Assembly (NCBI GenBank): GCA_031177685.1
Contig: JAPSGI010000003.1
Coordinates: 155,981-219,980, forward strand
DNA from: Solirubrobacteraceae bacterium
GTDB lineage: Bacteria > Actinomycetota > Thermoleophilia > Solirubrobacterales > Solirubrobacteraceae
Length of the DNA: 64,000 nt
Reading direction: 5' to 3'
Of the stretch, positions 51,161 to 63,185 are shown piece by piece. The notes below the pieces were generated by a model, which did no database searches, was not told the origin of the DNA, and saw nothing but the letters and a program-made list of their open reading frames with translations. The first letter of the stretch is position 1. Each line of letters starts with the position of its first letter. The translations under genes and the position numbers were made by a program.

Positions 51161-52546
51161 ATGGCCACGACCGACGAGACGGTCCGGCACGGCGCGCTCC
51201 AGGAGCTGGCCAAGCGACATCTGTGGCTGCACTTCACGCGCATGGGCGCGTACGCCGACCAGGACGTGCCGATCATTGTCCGCGGCGAGGGCTGCCACGT
51301 GTGGGACGAGCGCGGCAACCGCTACTTCGACGGTCTGTCCGCGCTGTTCTGCGTCAACATTGGGCACGGGCGCGCCGACGTCGCGCAGGCGGGCGCCGAC
51401 CAGGCCCGCGAGCTGGGCTTCTTCACGAACTGGTCCTACGCGCACCCGCGCGCGATCGAGCTGGCCGCCCGGATCGCCGCGCTCGCGCCCGGCGACCTCA
51501 ACCGCGTCTTCTTCACCAGCGGCGGCGGCGAGGCGGTCGAGTCGGCGCTGAAGCTGGCGCGCCAGTACCACAAGCTCACCGGCAAGCCGAACAAGACCAA
51601 GGTGGTGGCGCGCGAGATCGCCTACCACGGCACCACGCTCGGCGCGCTCAGCGCCACCGGCATTCCGGGGCTGCGCGAGCCCTTCGAGCCGCTGACTCCG
51701 GGGGGCGTCCACGTCCCCAACACCAACACCTACCGCCTGCCGCCCGGCATGACCGAGGCCGACCTGGCGGAGGCCATCGGCCACCGGATCGAGTTTGAGG
51801 GCCCCGACACCGTGGCCGCGGTCATCCTCGAGCCGGTCCAGAACGCCGGCGGCTGCATCACGCCCCCTGACGGGTACTTCCAGCGCGTGCGCGAGATCTG
51901 CGACGAGCACGACGTGCTGCTGATCTCCGACGAGGTGATCTGCTCGTGGGGGCGCCTGGGGGAATGGTTCGGCGCCCAGCGCTACGGCTACCAGCCCGAC
52001 ATCGTCACGACCGCCAAGGGCATCACCAGCGCCTACGCGCCGATGGGGGCGGTGATCGCCTCCGACCGCCTCGCCGAGCCCTTCCTGGAGGGGACCGCCA
52101 CCTTCATGCACGGCTTCACGTTCGCCGGGCACCCGATGGCCGCCGCCGTGGCGCTGGCCAACCTCGACGTGATCGAGAACGAGGGGATCCTGGACAACGT
52201 CCGCACCCACGAGCCCGACCTGCGGGCGATGCTGGAGTCCCTGCGCGACATCCCGATCGTCGGCGACGTGCGCGGCGCGGGCTACTTCCAGGCGCTGGAG
52301 CTGGTCAAGGACCGCGAGACCAAGGAGACCTTCGACGACGCGGAGTCCGAGACGCTGCTGCGCGGCTTCCTCTCGGGCGAGCTTTTCCGCCGCGGCCTGA
52401 TCTGCCGCGCCGACGACCGCGGCGACCCCGTCATCCAGGTCTCGCCGCCGCTCATCGCCGGACCGGCCGAGTTCGCGGAGATGGAGTCCGTCCTGCGGCC
52501 GACGCTGGAGGAGGCGTCGGACCGGATGCACGTCCGCGGCCGATGA
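51161..52546 (+). CDS. Class III (omega) aminotransferase
   Basis: The 461-residue PLP enzyme has [20 protein letters not shown] (phosphate-binding region), [26 protein letters not shown] (PLP-ring Asp) and the Schiff-base Lys in [15 protein letters not shown]. The pattern is that of omega-amino acid:pyruvate transaminases. It is coupled by ATGA to alanine dehydrogenase, which can recycle the alanine formed from pyruvate. The amino donor (beta-alanine, polyamine-derived or other) is not determined. The ATG lies 22 bp from the divergent gene. Confidence 0.9.
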   Translation: MATTDETVRHGALQELAKRHLWLHFTRMGAYADQDVPIIVRGEGCHVWDERGNRYFDGLSALFCVNIGHGRADVAQAGADQARELGFFTNWSYAHPRAIELAARIAALAPGDLNRVFFTSGGGEAVESALKLARQYHKLTGKPNKTKVVAREIAYHGTTLGALSATGIPGLREPFEPLTPGGVHVPNTNTYRLPPGMTEADLAEAIGHRIEFEGPDTVAAVILEPVQNAGGCITPPDGYFQRVREICDEHDVLLISDEVICSWGRLGEWFGAQRYGYQPDIVTTAKGITSAYAPMGAVIASDRLAEPFLEGTATFMHGFTFAGHPMAAAVALANLDVIENEGILDNVRTHEPDLRAMLESLRDIPIVGDVRGAGYFQALELVKDRETKETFDDAESETLLRGFLSGELFRRGLICRADDRGDPVIQVSPPLIAGPAEFAEMESVLRPTLEEASDRMHVRGR

Positions 52547-53664
52547 AGGTCGGCGTCCCGACGGAGACCAAGCCCGACGAGTACCGCGTCGCGCTCACCC
52601 CGACCGGGGTGCGCGAGCTGGTGGACGCGGGCCACCGGGTCTTCGTCCAGCGCGGGGCGGGCGAGGGGTCGGCGATCGAGGACGCGCGCTACGCCGAGCA
52701 GGGCGCGACGATCGTCCCCGACGCCGACGCGGTGTTCGAGGAGGCCGAGCTGATCGTCAAGGTCAAGGAGCCCCAGGGCGACGAGGTGCGCCGCCTGAAT
52801 CCCGGCCACGTCCTGTTCACGTACCTGCACCTGGCGCCGGACCCCGCGCTCACCCGCGGCCTCGTCGAGTCGGGGGCGACCTGCATCGCCTACGAGACGG
52901 TCGAGGACCGAAACGGGCGCCTGCCGCTGCTCGCGCCGATGAGCGAGGTGGCCGGGAAGATCGCCACCCAGGCCGGCGCCTTCATGCTGGAGAAGCCGCT
53001 GGGCGGGCGCGGCGTGCTGCTGGGGGGCGTCCCCGGCGTGGCGGCGGCCAACGTGCTGGTGATCGGGGGCGGCGTCGTTGGCATGAACGCGGCCTTCATC
53101 GCGATCGGCATGGAGGCCGACGTGTTCGTCTTCGACCGCAACGTCGACCGGCTGCGCGAGCTCGACGTGATCTTCGGCGGGCGCTGCTCCACGGTGTTCT
53201 CCTCGACGCTGGAGATCGAGGAGCGCCTGGCCACCGCGGACCTGGTGATCGGGGCCGTGCTGATCGCCGGCGCGCGCGCCCCGCACGTCGTCAAGCGCGA
53301 GCAGCTGTCGCGCATGAAGCGCGGCGCGGTGCTCGTCGACGTGTCGATCGACCAGGGCGGGTGCTTCGAGACCTCGCGTCCCACCACGCACTCCGACCCC
53401 ACCTACGAGGTCGACGGCGTGACCCACTACTGCGTGACCAACATGCCGGGTGCGGTCCCCATCACCTCCACCTACGCGCTCACCAACGCCACGCTCCCGT
53501 ACGTCGCCGCCCTGGCGAGCCGCGGCGTGCGGGGGGCGATCGCCGCCGACCCGGGGCTGCGCAAGGGCGTCAACGTCGCCGGCGGCGCCGTCACCTACGG
53601 GCCGGTCGCGGAGGCGACCGGACTGGCCTACGTGGAGCCCGACGCGGCGCTGGCCGCGGCCTGA
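52543..53664 (+). CDS. ald: Alanine dehydrogenase
   Basis: The 373-residue enzyme reversibly deaminates L-alanine with NAD. It has the conserved [20 protein letters not shown] start (Arg15), substrate Lys75 in VKVKEPQ, His96 in YLHLAPD, the Rossmann motif [10 protein letters not shown], and [20 protein letters not shown]. All key residues are present. The coupling to an omega-transaminase suggests alanine/pyruvate recycling for amine breakdown. Confidence 0.95.
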   Translation: MKVGVPTETKPDEYRVALTPTGVRELVDAGHRVFVQRGAGEGSAIEDARYAEQGATIVPDADAVFEEAELIVKVKEPQGDEVRRLNPGHVLFTYLHLAPDPALTRGLVESGATCIAYETVEDRNGRLPLLAPMSEVAGKIATQAGAFMLEKPLGGRGVLLGGVPGVAAANVLVIGGGVVGMNAAFIAIGMEADVFVFDRNVDRLRELDVIFGGRCSTVFSSTLEIEERLATADLVIGAVLIAGARAPHVVKREQLSRMKRGAVLVDVSIDQGGCFETSRPTTHSDPTYEVDGVTHYCVTNMPGAVPITSTYALTNATLPYVAALASRGVRGAIAADPGLRKGVNVAGGAVTYGPVAEATGLAYVEPDAALAAA

Positions 53665-53677
53665 GCCGGGAACTGTC

Positions 53678-53683
53678 TATCCT
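53678..53683 (+). promoter_or_regulatory. Candidate -10 element TATCCT of rpsL
   Basis: TCTATCCT ends 10 bp before the rpsL ATG, so a transcript from it would have almost no 5' leader. It lies in the short gap after ald. Confidence 0.4.
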
Positions 53684-53693
53684 TGCGGGCCGC

Positions 53694-54086
53694 ATGCCCA
53701 CCACCAGCCAGCTCGTCCGCAAGGGCCGCAAGACCCCGTCGAAGAAGCTCGCCACCCCGGGCCTGAAGTCCGGGAAGGGGCGCAAGCAGCGCGTTGCCGC
53801 CCCGCAGCGGCGCGGCGTGTGCACGCGGGTCTACACGGTGACGCCGAAGAAGCCGAACTCCGCGCTGCGCAAGGTCGCGCGCGTGCGGCTGACCAACGGG
53901 ATGGAGGTCACGGCCTACATTCCGGGCGAGGGCCACAACTTGCAGGAGCACTCCGTGGTGCTCGTCCGCGGCGGCCGCGTCAAGGACCTGCCGGGCGTGC
54001 GCTACAAGGTGGTCCGCGGGACGCTGGACGCCGCCGGCGTCAGCGAGCGCAAGAAGGCCCGCTCCCAGTACGGCGTCAAGAAGTAG
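53694..54086 (+). CDS. rpsL: 30S ribosomal protein S12
   Basis: The 130-residue S12 has [20 protein letters not shown] (the streptomycin-site Lys in [11 protein letters not shown] is wild type) and [22 protein letters not shown] with the second Lys also wild type. The N-terminal segment [20 protein letters not shown] differs from the more usual actinobacterial form. rpsG begins directly after its stop. Confidence 0.97.
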   Translation: MPTTSQLVRKGRKTPSKKLATPGLKSGKGRKQRVAAPQRRGVCTRVYTVTPKKPNSALRKVARVRLTNGMEVTAYIPGEGHNLQEHSVVLVRGGRVKDLPGVRYKVVRGTLDAAGVSERKKARSQYGVKK

Positions 54087-54554
54087 ATGCGCCGCAACCG
54101 CGCAGAGGTCCGCACTCCCGAGCCCGATCCCGTCCACCGGTCCCGGCTGGTGCAGCAGGTCATCAACAAGGTCATGCTCGACGGCAAGAAGTCGATCGCC
54201 GAGGGCATCGTCTACGACGCCCTGGCCATCCTGGGCGAGAAGACCGGCAAGGACCCGGTCGACGCGCTGGAGGAGTCGATCAAGGCCCTCACCCCGGTCC
54301 TCGAGGTCCGCTCTCGCCGGGTCGGCGGCGCCACCTACCAGGTGCCCGTCGAGGTCCCCCAGCGCCGCGCCAAGACCCTCGCCGTCCGCTGGCTCGTCCA
54401 GTTCGCCCGCCAGCGCCGCGAGAAGACCATGGCCCAGCGCCTGGCCAACGAGCTCCTCGACGCCCAGCAGCAGCAGGGCAACGCCTACAAGCGCAAGGAC
54501 GACATCTACCGCATGGCGCAGGCCAACAAGGCCTTCGCGCACTACCGCTGGTAG
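54087..54554 (+). CDS. rpsG: 30S ribosomal protein S7
   Basis: The 155-residue S7 has the typical core [19 protein letters not shown] and [20 protein letters not shown], with the basic C-terminus. It nucleates the 30S head and can repress its own operon. In the usual str operon fusA follows directly, but here about 1.5 kb with two unrelated genes intervenes. Confidence 0.97.
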   Translation: MRRNRAEVRTPEPDPVHRSRLVQQVINKVMLDGKKSIAEGIVYDALAILGEKTGKDPVDALEESIKALTPVLEVRSRRVGGATYQVPVEVPQRRAKTLAVRWLVQFARQRREKTMAQRLANELLDAQQQQGNAYKRKDDIYRMAQANKAFAHYRW

Positions 54555-54601
54555 GGCGACTCGCCCGCGCGCTGGCGCCCGCCCGCCGGCTGCAAACCTG
54601 C

Positions 54602-54664
54602 GCCTGACGGCGTCCTCGACTCACGGATAGCGCTGCTATCCGCTCGCCTGCGTCCTGGTCAGGC
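54602..54664 (+). terminator. Nested hairpin after rpsG
   Basis: Outer arms GCCTGAC (54602-54608) and GTCAGGC (54658-54664) enclose an inner perfect hairpin CGGATAGC-GCT-GCTATCCG (54624-54642). TTGGTTTTCG follows. It is a likely terminator or 3' end structure of the rpsL-rpsG transcript. Confidence 0.55.
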
Positions 54665-54757
54665 TTGGTTTTCGCTCGGCGGCCGGCCACCATCGCACGG
54701 CCGAGCCGCCCTCCCAGCGGACCGCCGCTGCGGTCGACGAGTAGGTTCGCCGGTCTG

Positions 54758-55405
54758 ATGCTGAGCTCGACGACTTGGTGGCGCGGGTCGATCCTGGCTT
54801 ATGTTCTGAGCACCGTCTTCGTCGTTTCGGGATGCGTTGTCGGAGAGGACGATTCGTCGCAAAATGCTCCACGGGTTCGCGGCGACGACGTCGCCGATCT
54901 GTTCACGGTCCCGGCTCTACCGGAGCTCGATCTCGGCGTACTGGTCCGCGGCGTGCGCTGTCGCCGAACAGGCAATGCGCCGGGTCGGGGTGGGCGGTGG
55001 TACTTCTGGCGGTGTGTCGTCGAGGCAGGCGCTGGCCGGCGCGACGTGGACGTCATGTGGCAGATCGCCGACCCGGATGACGCCTCGTTTGCTGCGGTCG
55101 AAGCGCGCGACGTTCGGACGGGCAGGCGGTTCGGCGACGCAGGCATCGAGCGCCCGCTGGAGGCGGCTCCGCGCGATGTCGAGCGGCTCTTCACGGTCCC
55201 GGCGCGGACGCGACTGCATGTCGGAGACGGCGTGAACTCCGCCCGCTGCCGCCCGGGGCGCGACCCGTCCCGCCTGGGCAACCCGTGGCGCTGCACGCTC
55301 GAGACCGACTCCGCAGGCACGGTTCGCGTCACCTTGCGAATCCGACCCGACGGGCGGTTCGTGTCGCGTCGCGCGGGCCGTGGCTGCTTCGTCAGGGTCC
55401 GATAG
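54758..55405 (+). CDS. Lipoprotein with two tandem Cys-containing repeats
   Basis: From ATG 54758 the protein has 215 residues with a lipoprotein signal (VFVVSGC, Cys26). Two similar units follow, about residues 45-105 and 141-196. Each has DVxxLFTVPA, a Val-rich segment, a first Cys (VRCR, Cys68; ARCR, Cys164) and a second Cys in a Trp-Arg-Cys block (FWRCVVE, Cys86; PWRCTLE, Cys179), then a beta-strand. The spacing recalls DUF4333-like actinobacterial secreted domains, but I cannot assign it with confidence. Base composition is slightly less GC-biased than the neighbouring ribosomal genes. Confidence 0.65.
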   Translation: MLSSTTWWRGSILAYVLSTVFVVSGCVVGEDDSSQNAPRVRGDDVADLFTVPALPELDLGVLVRGVRCRRTGNAPGRGGRWYFWRCVVEAGAGRRDVDVMWQIADPDDASFAAVEARDVRTGRRFGDAGIERPLEAAPRDVERLFTVPARTRLHVGDGVNSARCRPGRDPSRLGNPWRCTLETDSAGTVRVTLRIRPDGRFVSRRAGRGCFVRVR

Positions 55406-55937
55406 CCGGCCGCTCGCGGGGTCGGCGCTCCCGCGCGGGCGCGGTTAGGATCAGGCGGCCGGCTCCCGAGACGAGGAGGAGGACCGCGCCGAGGGTCTCC
55501 ACGTAGAAGCCGAGCTTCGGGTGGCCGGTGGCGGACTCGAAGGTGCGGGCCAGGGTGTTGGTGCCGGTGGCGTCGGGGAGGTCGAAGGCGAGGGCGACGA
55601 CGATCGCGATGAGGCCGAGGGCGGCCAGCCCGGTCATCGCGGGGCGGCTGCCGCCGGCCGTGGCGCCGTAGGCCATCGGCAGCGCGGCGACGCCGAGCAG
55701 GACCATCGCGAACGAGTGGTTCTCGTGGCCCTTGATCGACCCGTCGGGCACGGTCACGCCGGCCGCGGTCTGGACCTCGAACAGCGTGAGGAAGTCCGAC
55801 AGGACGAGCAGCACGGCGCCCAGGAATCCCGCGCCGACGAGGGCGAGCATGAGCACGTCGGACCAGGGCACGACGGTCCGGGAATCCGGCTGGTTCCTGC
55901 TATCCTGCTCCCTCGTTCCGGGGGTAGCCGCGCTCAC
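55392..55937 (-). CDS. Membrane protein, four helices, hypothetical
   Basis: The 181-residue protein has about four transmembrane segments (about 27-48, 76-92, 100-117, 146-163) with a loop [20 protein letters not shown] between the first two. No family was recognised. The start is GTG 55937, and the coding start overlies the candidate fusA promoter on the other strand. The 3' end overlaps the lipoprotein gene by 14 bp, convergently. Confidence 0.65.
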   Translation of the reverse strand: MSAATPGTREQDSRNQPDSRTVVPWSDVLMLALVGAGFLGAVLLVLSDFLTLFEVQTAAGVTVPDGSIKGHENHSFAMVLLGVAALPMAYGATAGGSRPAMTGLAALGLIAIVVALAFDLPDATGTNTLARTFESATGHPKLGFYVETLGAVLLLVSGAGRLILTAPARERRPRERPAIGP

Positions 55938-56000
55938 CTGCGCCCGCTCCCGGACGGACCGCAGGCAGCCGTTCCTCGCACGGGCCCGACGGGCCCGTTT
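55901..56000 (+). promoter_or_regulatory. fusA promoter -10 element and leader hairpin
   Basis: TGCTATCCT gives a -10-like TATCCT at 55901-55906. In the leader, ACGGGCCCG (55980-55988) and CGGGCCCGT (55990-55998) form a perfect inverted repeat followed by TTTCTTT. This resembles an intrinsic terminator 35 bp before the fusA ATG, so transcription attenuation is possible. Confidence 0.5.
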
Positions 56001-56033
56001 CTTTGCTCCCCACCCCTCACCTCAAGCCTCGAA

Positions 56034-58136
<2,103 letters not shown>

Positions 58137-58138
58137 GC

Positions 58139-58170
58139 TAGATTCTCTTGGTTCGCCCACGCGGCGAACC
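58139..58170 (+). promoter_or_regulatory. tuf leader: -10-like element and hairpin
   Basis: GGCTAGATT gives TAGATT at 58139-58144. GGTTCGCC (58150-58157) and GGCGAACC (58163-58170) form a perfect 8-bp stem with loop CACGC in the start of the transcript. AAAGGAG precedes the GTG start at 58200. Confidence 0.45.
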
Positions 58171-58199
58171 CCGACCAAGACTTAAAGGAGCAACTCAAA

Positions 58200-59384
58200 G
58201 TGGCGAAGGAGAAGTTCGAGCGCGACAAGCCGCACGTCAACGTCGGCACGATCGGTCACATCGACCACGGCAAGACGACGCTGACGGCCGCCATCACGCA
58301 GGTGCTGGCCGAGAAGCAGGGCGGCGAGGCGAAGAGCTTCGAGGAGATCGACAACGCTCCGGAGGAGAAGGAGCGCGGGATCACCATCGCCACCTCGCAC
58401 GTCGAGTACCAGACCGACAAGCGGCACTACGCCCACGTCGACTGCCCCGGCCACGCCGACTACGTGAAGAACATGATCACGGGGGCGGCGCAGATGGACG
58501 GCGCGATCCTCGTGGTGTCGGCCGCCGACGGCCCGATGCCCCAGACGCGCGAGCACATCCTGCTCGCCCGGCAGGTCGGGGTGCCCTACATCGTCGTGTT
58601 CCTCAACAAGGCCGACATGGTCGACGACCCCGAGCTGCTCGAGCTCGTCGAGGTCGAGGTCCGCGACCTGCTGTCCGAGTACGACTTCCCCGGCGACGAC
58701 ATCCCGTTCGTCACCGGCTCGGCGCTCAAGGCGCTGGAGGGCGACGAGGAGGCCAAGGGCAAGATCGTCGAGCTCGCCGAGGCCCTGGACACCTACATCC
58801 CGGAGCCCGTGCGCGATCTCGACAAGCCGTTTTTGATGCCGGTCGAGGACGTCTTCTCGATCACCGGCCGCGGCACGGTGGCCACGGGCCGCATCGAGCA
58901 GGGCGTCGTCAACACCGGCGACACGGTGGAGATCGTCGGGATCAAGGACACCACGAACACCGTGGTGACCGGGGTCGAGATGTTCCGCAAGATCCTCGAC
59001 CAGGGCCAGGCGGGCGACAACGTCGGCTGCCTGCTGCGCGGCGTCAAGCGCGAGGACATCGAGCGCGGCCAGGTGCTGTGCAAGCCGGGGTCGATCACCC
59101 CGCACACCAAGTTCAAGGCCGAGGTCTACGTCCTCAAGAAGGAGGAGGGCGGGCGCCACACCCCGTTCTTCACGGGCTACCGGCCGCAGTTCTACTTCCG
59201 CACCACCGACGTGACCGGGGTGGCCAACCTCCCCGAGGGCACGGAGATGGTCATGCCCGGGGACAACGTGCAGATGGAGGTGGAGCTCATCCAGCCCATC
59301 GCCATGGACCAGGGCCTTCGCTTCGCGATCCGCGAGGGCGGCCGCACGGTCGGCTCGGGGGTTGTGACCGAAGTCGTCGAGTAA
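58200..59384 (+). CDS. tuf: Elongation factor Tu
   Basis: The 394-residue GTPase has GHIDHGKTT (G1), [12 protein letters not shown] (G2), DCPGH (G3) and NKADMVDD (G4), and the C-terminal domains with FRTTDVTGV and [11 protein letters not shown]. It delivers aminoacyl-tRNA to the ribosome. The start codon is GTG, preceded by AAAGGAGCAACTCAAA. A strong terminator follows. Confidence 0.98.
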   Translation: MAKEKFERDKPHVNVGTIGHIDHGKTTLTAAITQVLAEKQGGEAKSFEEIDNAPEEKERGITIATSHVEYQTDKRHYAHVDCPGHADYVKNMITGAAQMDGAILVVSAADGPMPQTREHILLARQVGVPYIVVFLNKADMVDDPELLELVEVEVRDLLSEYDFPGDDIPFVTGSALKALEGDEEAKGKIVELAEALDTYIPEPVRDLDKPFLMPVEDVFSITGRGTVATGRIEQGVVNTGDTVEIVGIKDTTNTVVTGVEMFRKILDQGQAGDNVGCLLRGVKREDIERGQVLCKPGSITPHTKFKAEVYVLKKEEGGRHTPFFTGYRPQFYFRTTDVTGVANLPEGTEMVMPGDNVQMEVELIQPIAMDQGLRFAIREGGRTVGSGVVTEVVE

Positions 59385-59390
59385 TCCGGG

Positions 59391-59420
59391 GGCGGCCGCA
59401 GGCGCGGCCGCCTCTTTCGT
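59391..59420 (+). terminator. Intrinsic terminator after tuf
   Basis: GGCGGCCGC (59391-59399) and GCGGCCGCC (59404-59412) form a perfect 9-bp GC stem with loop AGGC, followed by TCTTTCGTT. It ends the tuf transcript before the S10 operon. Confidence 0.8.
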
Positions 59421-59499
59421 TCAACGTCAGATACGACCACCGGGGCGGGTCCCGCGGAGTTCCAGGGACTCGCCTCTCTCACGCAGCAAGGCAAGTGCA

Positions 59500-59826
59500 G
59501 TGGCATCGCTAACCCAGAACAAGATCCGAATCAGACTCAAGAGCTACGACCACTCGGCGATCGAGACGGCCGCCAAGGAGATCGTGGACACCGCCGCCCG
59601 CACCGGTGCGACCGTCACCGGTCCCGTGCCCCTGCCCACGGAGAAGAACGTCTACTGCGTGATCCGCTCGCCGTTCAAGGACAAGGACTCGCGCGAGCAC
59701 TTCGAGATCCGCACCCACAAGCGCCTGATCGACATCCACCAGCCCACGCCCAAGACGGTCGACTCGCTCCAGCGGCTCGACCACCTGCCGGCGGGCGTGG
59801 ACATCGAGATCAGGCTCGCCGGCTAG
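59500..59826 (+). CDS. rpsJ: 30S ribosomal protein S10
   Basis: The 108-residue protein has the S10 core [20 protein letters not shown], then [10 protein letters not shown] and [13 protein letters not shown]. It is the first gene of the S10 operon and also the NusE antitermination factor. The start is GTG 59500. The 115-bp gap before it holds the tuf terminator. Confidence 0.97.
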   Translation: MASLTQNKIRIRLKSYDHSAIETAAKEIVDTAARTGATVTGPVPLPTEKNVYCVIRSPFKDKDSREHFEIRTHKRLIDIHQPTPKTVDSLQRLDHLPAGVDIEIRLAG

Positions 59827-59839
59827 GGAGGAGCGTGCC

Positions 59840-60457
59840 GTGCCCGCGATCCTCGCTCGAAAGCTCGGAATGACCCAGCGCTTCCTGGACGACGGCCGCG
59901 TCGAGCGCGTGACGGTGCTGGAGGCCGGCCCCTGCCACGTCACGGCGATCCGCACGGCGGACCGCGACGGCTACGACGCCGTGCAGCTGGGCTTCGGCGC
60001 CGTGCGCGAGAAGCGCCTGACCCGCGGGGAGCTGGGCCACCTCAAGAAGGCGGGGGTCCCGCCGGTGCGCCACCTGGCGGAGTTCCGCGACGAGGCCGGC
60101 GAGCTGCAGGTCGGCGACGAGGTGCGCTGCGACGTCTTCGAGCCGGGCCAGACCGTGAAGGTCTCCGGCATCTCGAAGGGCAAGGGCTTCCAGGGCACGA
60201 TCAAGCGCCACAACTTCTCGCGCGGGCCCGTGACCCACGGCTCCCACAACGTCCGCGCGCCCGGCTCGATTGGCGCCTCGGCCACGCCCTCGCGCGTGTT
60301 CAAGGGGATCCGCGGCCCGGGCCGCATGGGCGGCAAGCGCGTGACCCAGAAGGGCCTGGAGGTCGTCGAGGTCATCCCGGACCAGAACCTGCTGCTGCTG
60401 CGCGGCTCGGTCCCCGGCCCGCGCAAGGGCACCGTCGAGGTGAGAACGGATGGCTAA
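59840..60457 (+). CDS. rplC: 50S ribosomal protein L3
   Basis: The 205-residue protein has the L3 opening ILARKLGMTQRF, the conserved core FQGTIKRHNFSRGPVTHGSH and GPGRMGGKRVTQKGL. It starts with GTG 59840 after GGAGGAGCG. It overlaps rplD by 8 bp. Confidence 0.97.
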   Translation: MPAILARKLGMTQRFLDDGRVERVTVLEAGPCHVTAIRTADRDGYDAVQLGFGAVREKRLTRGELGHLKKAGVPPVRHLAEFRDEAGELQVGDEVRCDVFEPGQTVKVSGISKGKGFQGTIKRHNFSRGPVTHGSHNVRAPGSIGASATPSRVFKGIRGPGRMGGKRVTQKGLEVVEVIPDQNLLLLRGSVPGPRKGTVEVRTDG

Positions 60458-61109
60458 GGCTCGGTGGCTGCACAAGCAGGGCGGCGTGGACCTCGATCCC
60501 GAGGTCTTCGAGGCCCGCTGGAACGAGGCGCTCGTGCACGAGTGCGTGCGCGCCGACCAGGCCGCGCGCCGGCAGGGCACCGCGGCCACGCGCACGCGCG
60601 GCATGGTGCGCGGCGGCGGCACCAAGCCGTGGCGCCAGAAGGGCACGGGCCGCGCTCGCGCCGGCTCGATCCGCTCGCCGATCTGGACGGGCGGCGGCAC
60701 GGTCTTCGGCCCCTCTCCACGCCACTACACCGTCAAGGTCAACCGCAAGGCGCGCCGCGCCGCGCTGCGCAGCGCGCTGTCGCTGCACGCCGGTCGCGGC
60801 TCGATCGCCGCGGTCGACGCGCCCGGCTTCGACGCCCCCGCCACCAAGAAGGCGGCCGACGCGCTGGCCAAGTGGGGCGGCGAGTTCCCCGTGCTCGTGG
60901 TGCTCGGCCACGACGAGGAGGCCGCGGCCAAGTCCTTCCGCAACCTCGAGCGGGTGGCCGTGCTGCCCGCCGACGCGGTGGGCGTGGTGGACGTCGTCGG
61001 CGCCGCGTCGCTGGTGGTCTCGCAGGCCGCCCTGGCGCACCTGACGGCGCTGGGCAAGGGCGAGCGGGTCGCCGCCGCCGAGCCCGAGGTCGAGGAGGCG
61101 AGCGCCTGA
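60450..61109 (+). CDS. rplD: 50S ribosomal protein L4
   Basis: The 219-residue protein has the L4 core [20 protein letters not shown] and [16 protein letters not shown], which form the loop that lines the exit tunnel, and a C-terminal globular half. In some bacteria L4 represses this operon. It is coupled to rplC (8-bp overlap) and rplW (1-bp overlap). Confidence 0.97.
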   Translation: MAKARWLHKQGGVDLDPEVFEARWNEALVHECVRADQAARRQGTAATRTRGMVRGGGTKPWRQKGTGRARAGSIRSPIWTGGGTVFGPSPRHYTVKVNRKARRAALRSALSLHAGRGSIAAVDAPGFDAPATKKAADALAKWGGEFPVLVVLGHDEEAAAKSFRNLERVAVLPADAVGVVDVVGAASLVVSQAALAHLTALGKGERVAAAEPEVEEASA

Positions 61110-61405
61110 TGGACGCCTCGCAGGTGATCCTCCGACCGGTCGTGACCGAGAAGAGCTACGCCCTGGCGGCCGCCGGGAAGTACGTCTTCCGCGTGCACCC
61201 CGACGCCCACAAGACGCAGATCCGCCAGGCCATCGAGCAGCTGTTCGAGGTCACCGTGGTGGACGTGCGCACGATGTCCGTGAAGTCCAAGCCCAAGCGG
61301 CGCGGCCTGACCAGCGGACGCACGCGCCAGTGGAAGAAGGCGATCGTGCAGGTCGGCGAGGGCGAGGAGATCCCGATCTTCGCCGGCCTGGAGGGGGCTG
61401 CCTGA
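61109..61405 (+). CDS. rplW: 50S ribosomal protein L23
   Basis: The 98-residue protein has [20 protein letters not shown] and [19 protein letters not shown], typical L23. It binds near the tunnel exit, where trigger factor and SRP dock. The ATG overlaps the rplD stop by one base. Confidence 0.97.
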   Translation: MDASQVILRPVVTEKSYALAAAGKYVFRVHPDAHKTQIRQAIEQLFEVTVVDVRTMSVKSKPKRRGLTSGRTRQWKKAIVQVGEGEEIPIFAGLEGAA

Positions 61406-62244
61406 TGGCGATCCGCAAGCCCAAGCCCACCAGTCCCGGCCGGCGCTTCGCCACCTACCCGGACTTCGCCGAGATCACCAAGGACGAGCCGGAGAAGACG
61501 CTCGTCGAGGGCATGAAGAAGTCCGGCGGGCGCAACGCGCACGGCCGCAAGACCTCGCGCCACCGCGGCGGCGGGGCCAAGCGGCTGTACCGGCGCATCG
61601 ACTTCAAGCGCCGCAAGGACGGCACGCCGGCCAAGGTGGCGGCGATCGAGTACGACCCCAACCGCTCCGCCTACATCGCGCTGCTGCACTACGCCGACGG
61701 CGAGAAGCGCTACATCCTCGCGCCGCAGCGGCTGGCCGTGGGCGCCACGGTGCAGTCCGGCGAGCGCGTGGAGATCGCCGTGGGCAACTCCCTGCCGCTG
61801 GCCAACATGCCCGTCGGCACGCTCGTCCACAACGTCGAGCTGCAGCCCGGCCGCGGCGGTCAGATGGGCCGCGCCGCGGGCACCGCGCTCCAGCTGATGG
61901 CCAAGGAGGGCGACATGGCGACGCTGCGCCTGCCGTCCGGCGAGATGCGGATGGTCCGCGCGCAGTGCCGCGCGACCGTCGGCACGCTCGGCAACGCCGA
62001 CCACCAGAACGTCAAGGTCGGCAAGGCGGGGCGCAAGCGCCACCTGGGCGTGCGCCCGCAGACCCGCGGCACGGCGATGAACCCCGTCGACCACCCGCAT
62101 GGCGGCGGCGAGGGCTCCACCACGCCGGGCCGCCATCCCGTGACGCCGTGGGGCGTGCCCACCCTGGGCTACCGCACCCGCAAGAAGCGCAAGGCGTCCG
62201 ACCAGTACATCGTCCGGGGCCGCAAGAGGGGGAAGAAGCGCTAG
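61405..62244 (+). CDS. rplB: 50S ribosomal protein L2
   Basis: The 279-residue protein shows [28 protein letters not shown] basic core (cited parts [10 protein letters not shown] and IDFKRR), [20 protein letters not shown], and the C-terminal [13 protein letters not shown] with the His essential for peptidyl-transferase-centre assembly. It is coupled to rplW and rpsS by 1-bp overlap and direct abutment. Confidence 0.98.
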   Translation: MAIRKPKPTSPGRRFATYPDFAEITKDEPEKTLVEGMKKSGGRNAHGRKTSRHRGGGAKRLYRRIDFKRRKDGTPAKVAAIEYDPNRSAYIALLHYADGEKRYILAPQRLAVGATVQSGERVEIAVGNSLPLANMPVGTLVHNVELQPGRGGQMGRAAGTALQLMAKEGDMATLRLPSGEMRMVRAQCRATVGTLGNADHQNVKVGKAGRKRHLGVRPQTRGTAMNPVDHPHGGGEGSTTPGRHPVTPWGVPTLGYRTRKKRKASDQYIVRGRKRGKKR

Positions 62245-62517
62245 ATGTCGCGTTCGAGCAAGAAGGGACCGTGGGTCGAGGAGCGCCTGATGGCGCGCGT
62301 CGAGGAGATGAACTCCTCGGGGACCAAGACCATGGTCAAGACGTGGTCGCGCACCTCGACGATCTTCCCCGAGATGGTCGGCCACACCATCGCCGTCCAC
62401 GACGGCCAGAAGCATGTGCCGGTCTTCGTCACCGAGGCGATGGTCGGCCACAAGCTGGGCGAGTTCGCCCCGACCCGCAAGTTCCGAGGCCACGCCGGCT
62501 CGGCGAAGATGCGATGA
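62245..62517 (+). CDS. rpsS: 30S ribosomal protein S19
   Basis: The 90-residue protein has [33 protein letters not shown] and [15 protein letters not shown], a normal S19. Its stop overlaps the rplV start (ATGA). Confidence 0.97.
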   Translation: MSRSSKKGPWVEERLMARVEEMNSSGTKTMVKTWSRTSTIFPEMVGHTIAVHDGQKHVPVFVTEAMVGHKLGEFAPTRKFRGHAGSAKMR

Positions 62518-63185
62518 GCGACGAAGAGAAGCTCGACAAGGACACCGGGGAGGAGGCCGAGCGCCCCAAGCCCCGCCGCACCCGCGCGAAGGCCAAGCCG
62601 GCGGCCGAGAAGGCCGAGCCCAAGGCCGCCGCCGAGGAGGCGCCGGCCGAGGAGGCAGCGGCGCAGGACAAGCCGGCGAAGAAGCCGGCGCGTCCGCGTG
62701 CGCGCAAGAAGCCCGAGGCCAAGGCGCAGGAGCCCGCCGCCGAGGAGGCTCCCGCCGAGGACGCTGCCGCCGAGGACGCGGAGAAGGCCCCGGCCAAGCC
62801 CGCTCCTGCGCGCCGTCGCGGGGGCGCTGAGACGGTCACCGGCCCGCCGGTCGTGCGCGCCCACGCGAAGTACGTGCGCTCCTCCGCGCGCAAGGCCCGG
62901 CTGGTGTGCGATCACATCCGCGGCAAGGACGTCGACGAGGCGCGCGCCATCCTGCGCTACGCGCCGCGCGCGGTCGCGCGCGACTGGTCGAAGCTGCTGG
63001 AGTCGGCGGTCGCCAACGCCGAGCACAACCACGAGCTGGTGGGCGACGACCTGCGCATCAAGGAGGCCTTCGCCGACGAGGGGCCGACGCTCAAGCGCTT
63101 CCGCCCGCGCGCCATGGGCCGCGCGACGCCGATCCGCAAGCGCACCTCGCACCTGACCATCACGCTGACGCCGAAGGAGTCCTAA
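62514..63185 (+). CDS. rplV: 50S ribosomal protein L22 with long Lys/Ala/Glu-rich N-terminal extension
   Basis: The C-terminal 112 residues are L22 ([43 protein letters not shown], then the tunnel hairpin [20 protein letters not shown]). The first about 108 residues are an extension of Lys, Ala, Glu and Pro ([20 protein letters not shown]) resembling histone-H1-like tails. Standard L22 is about 110-130 residues. The ATG start overlaps the rpsS stop, and no internal start with a good RBS was evident, so the extension is probably translated. Confidence 0.93.
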   Translation: MSDEEKLDKDTGEEAERPKPRRTRAKAKPAAEKAEPKAAAEEAPAEEAAAQDKPAKKPARPRARKKPEAKAQEPAAEEAPAEDAAAEDAEKAPAKPAPARRRGGAETVTGPPVVRAHAKYVRSSARKARLVCDHIRGKDVDEARAILRYAPRAVARDWSKLLESAVANAEHNHELVGDDLRIKEAFADEGPTLKRFRPRAMGRATPIRKRTSHLTITLTPKES

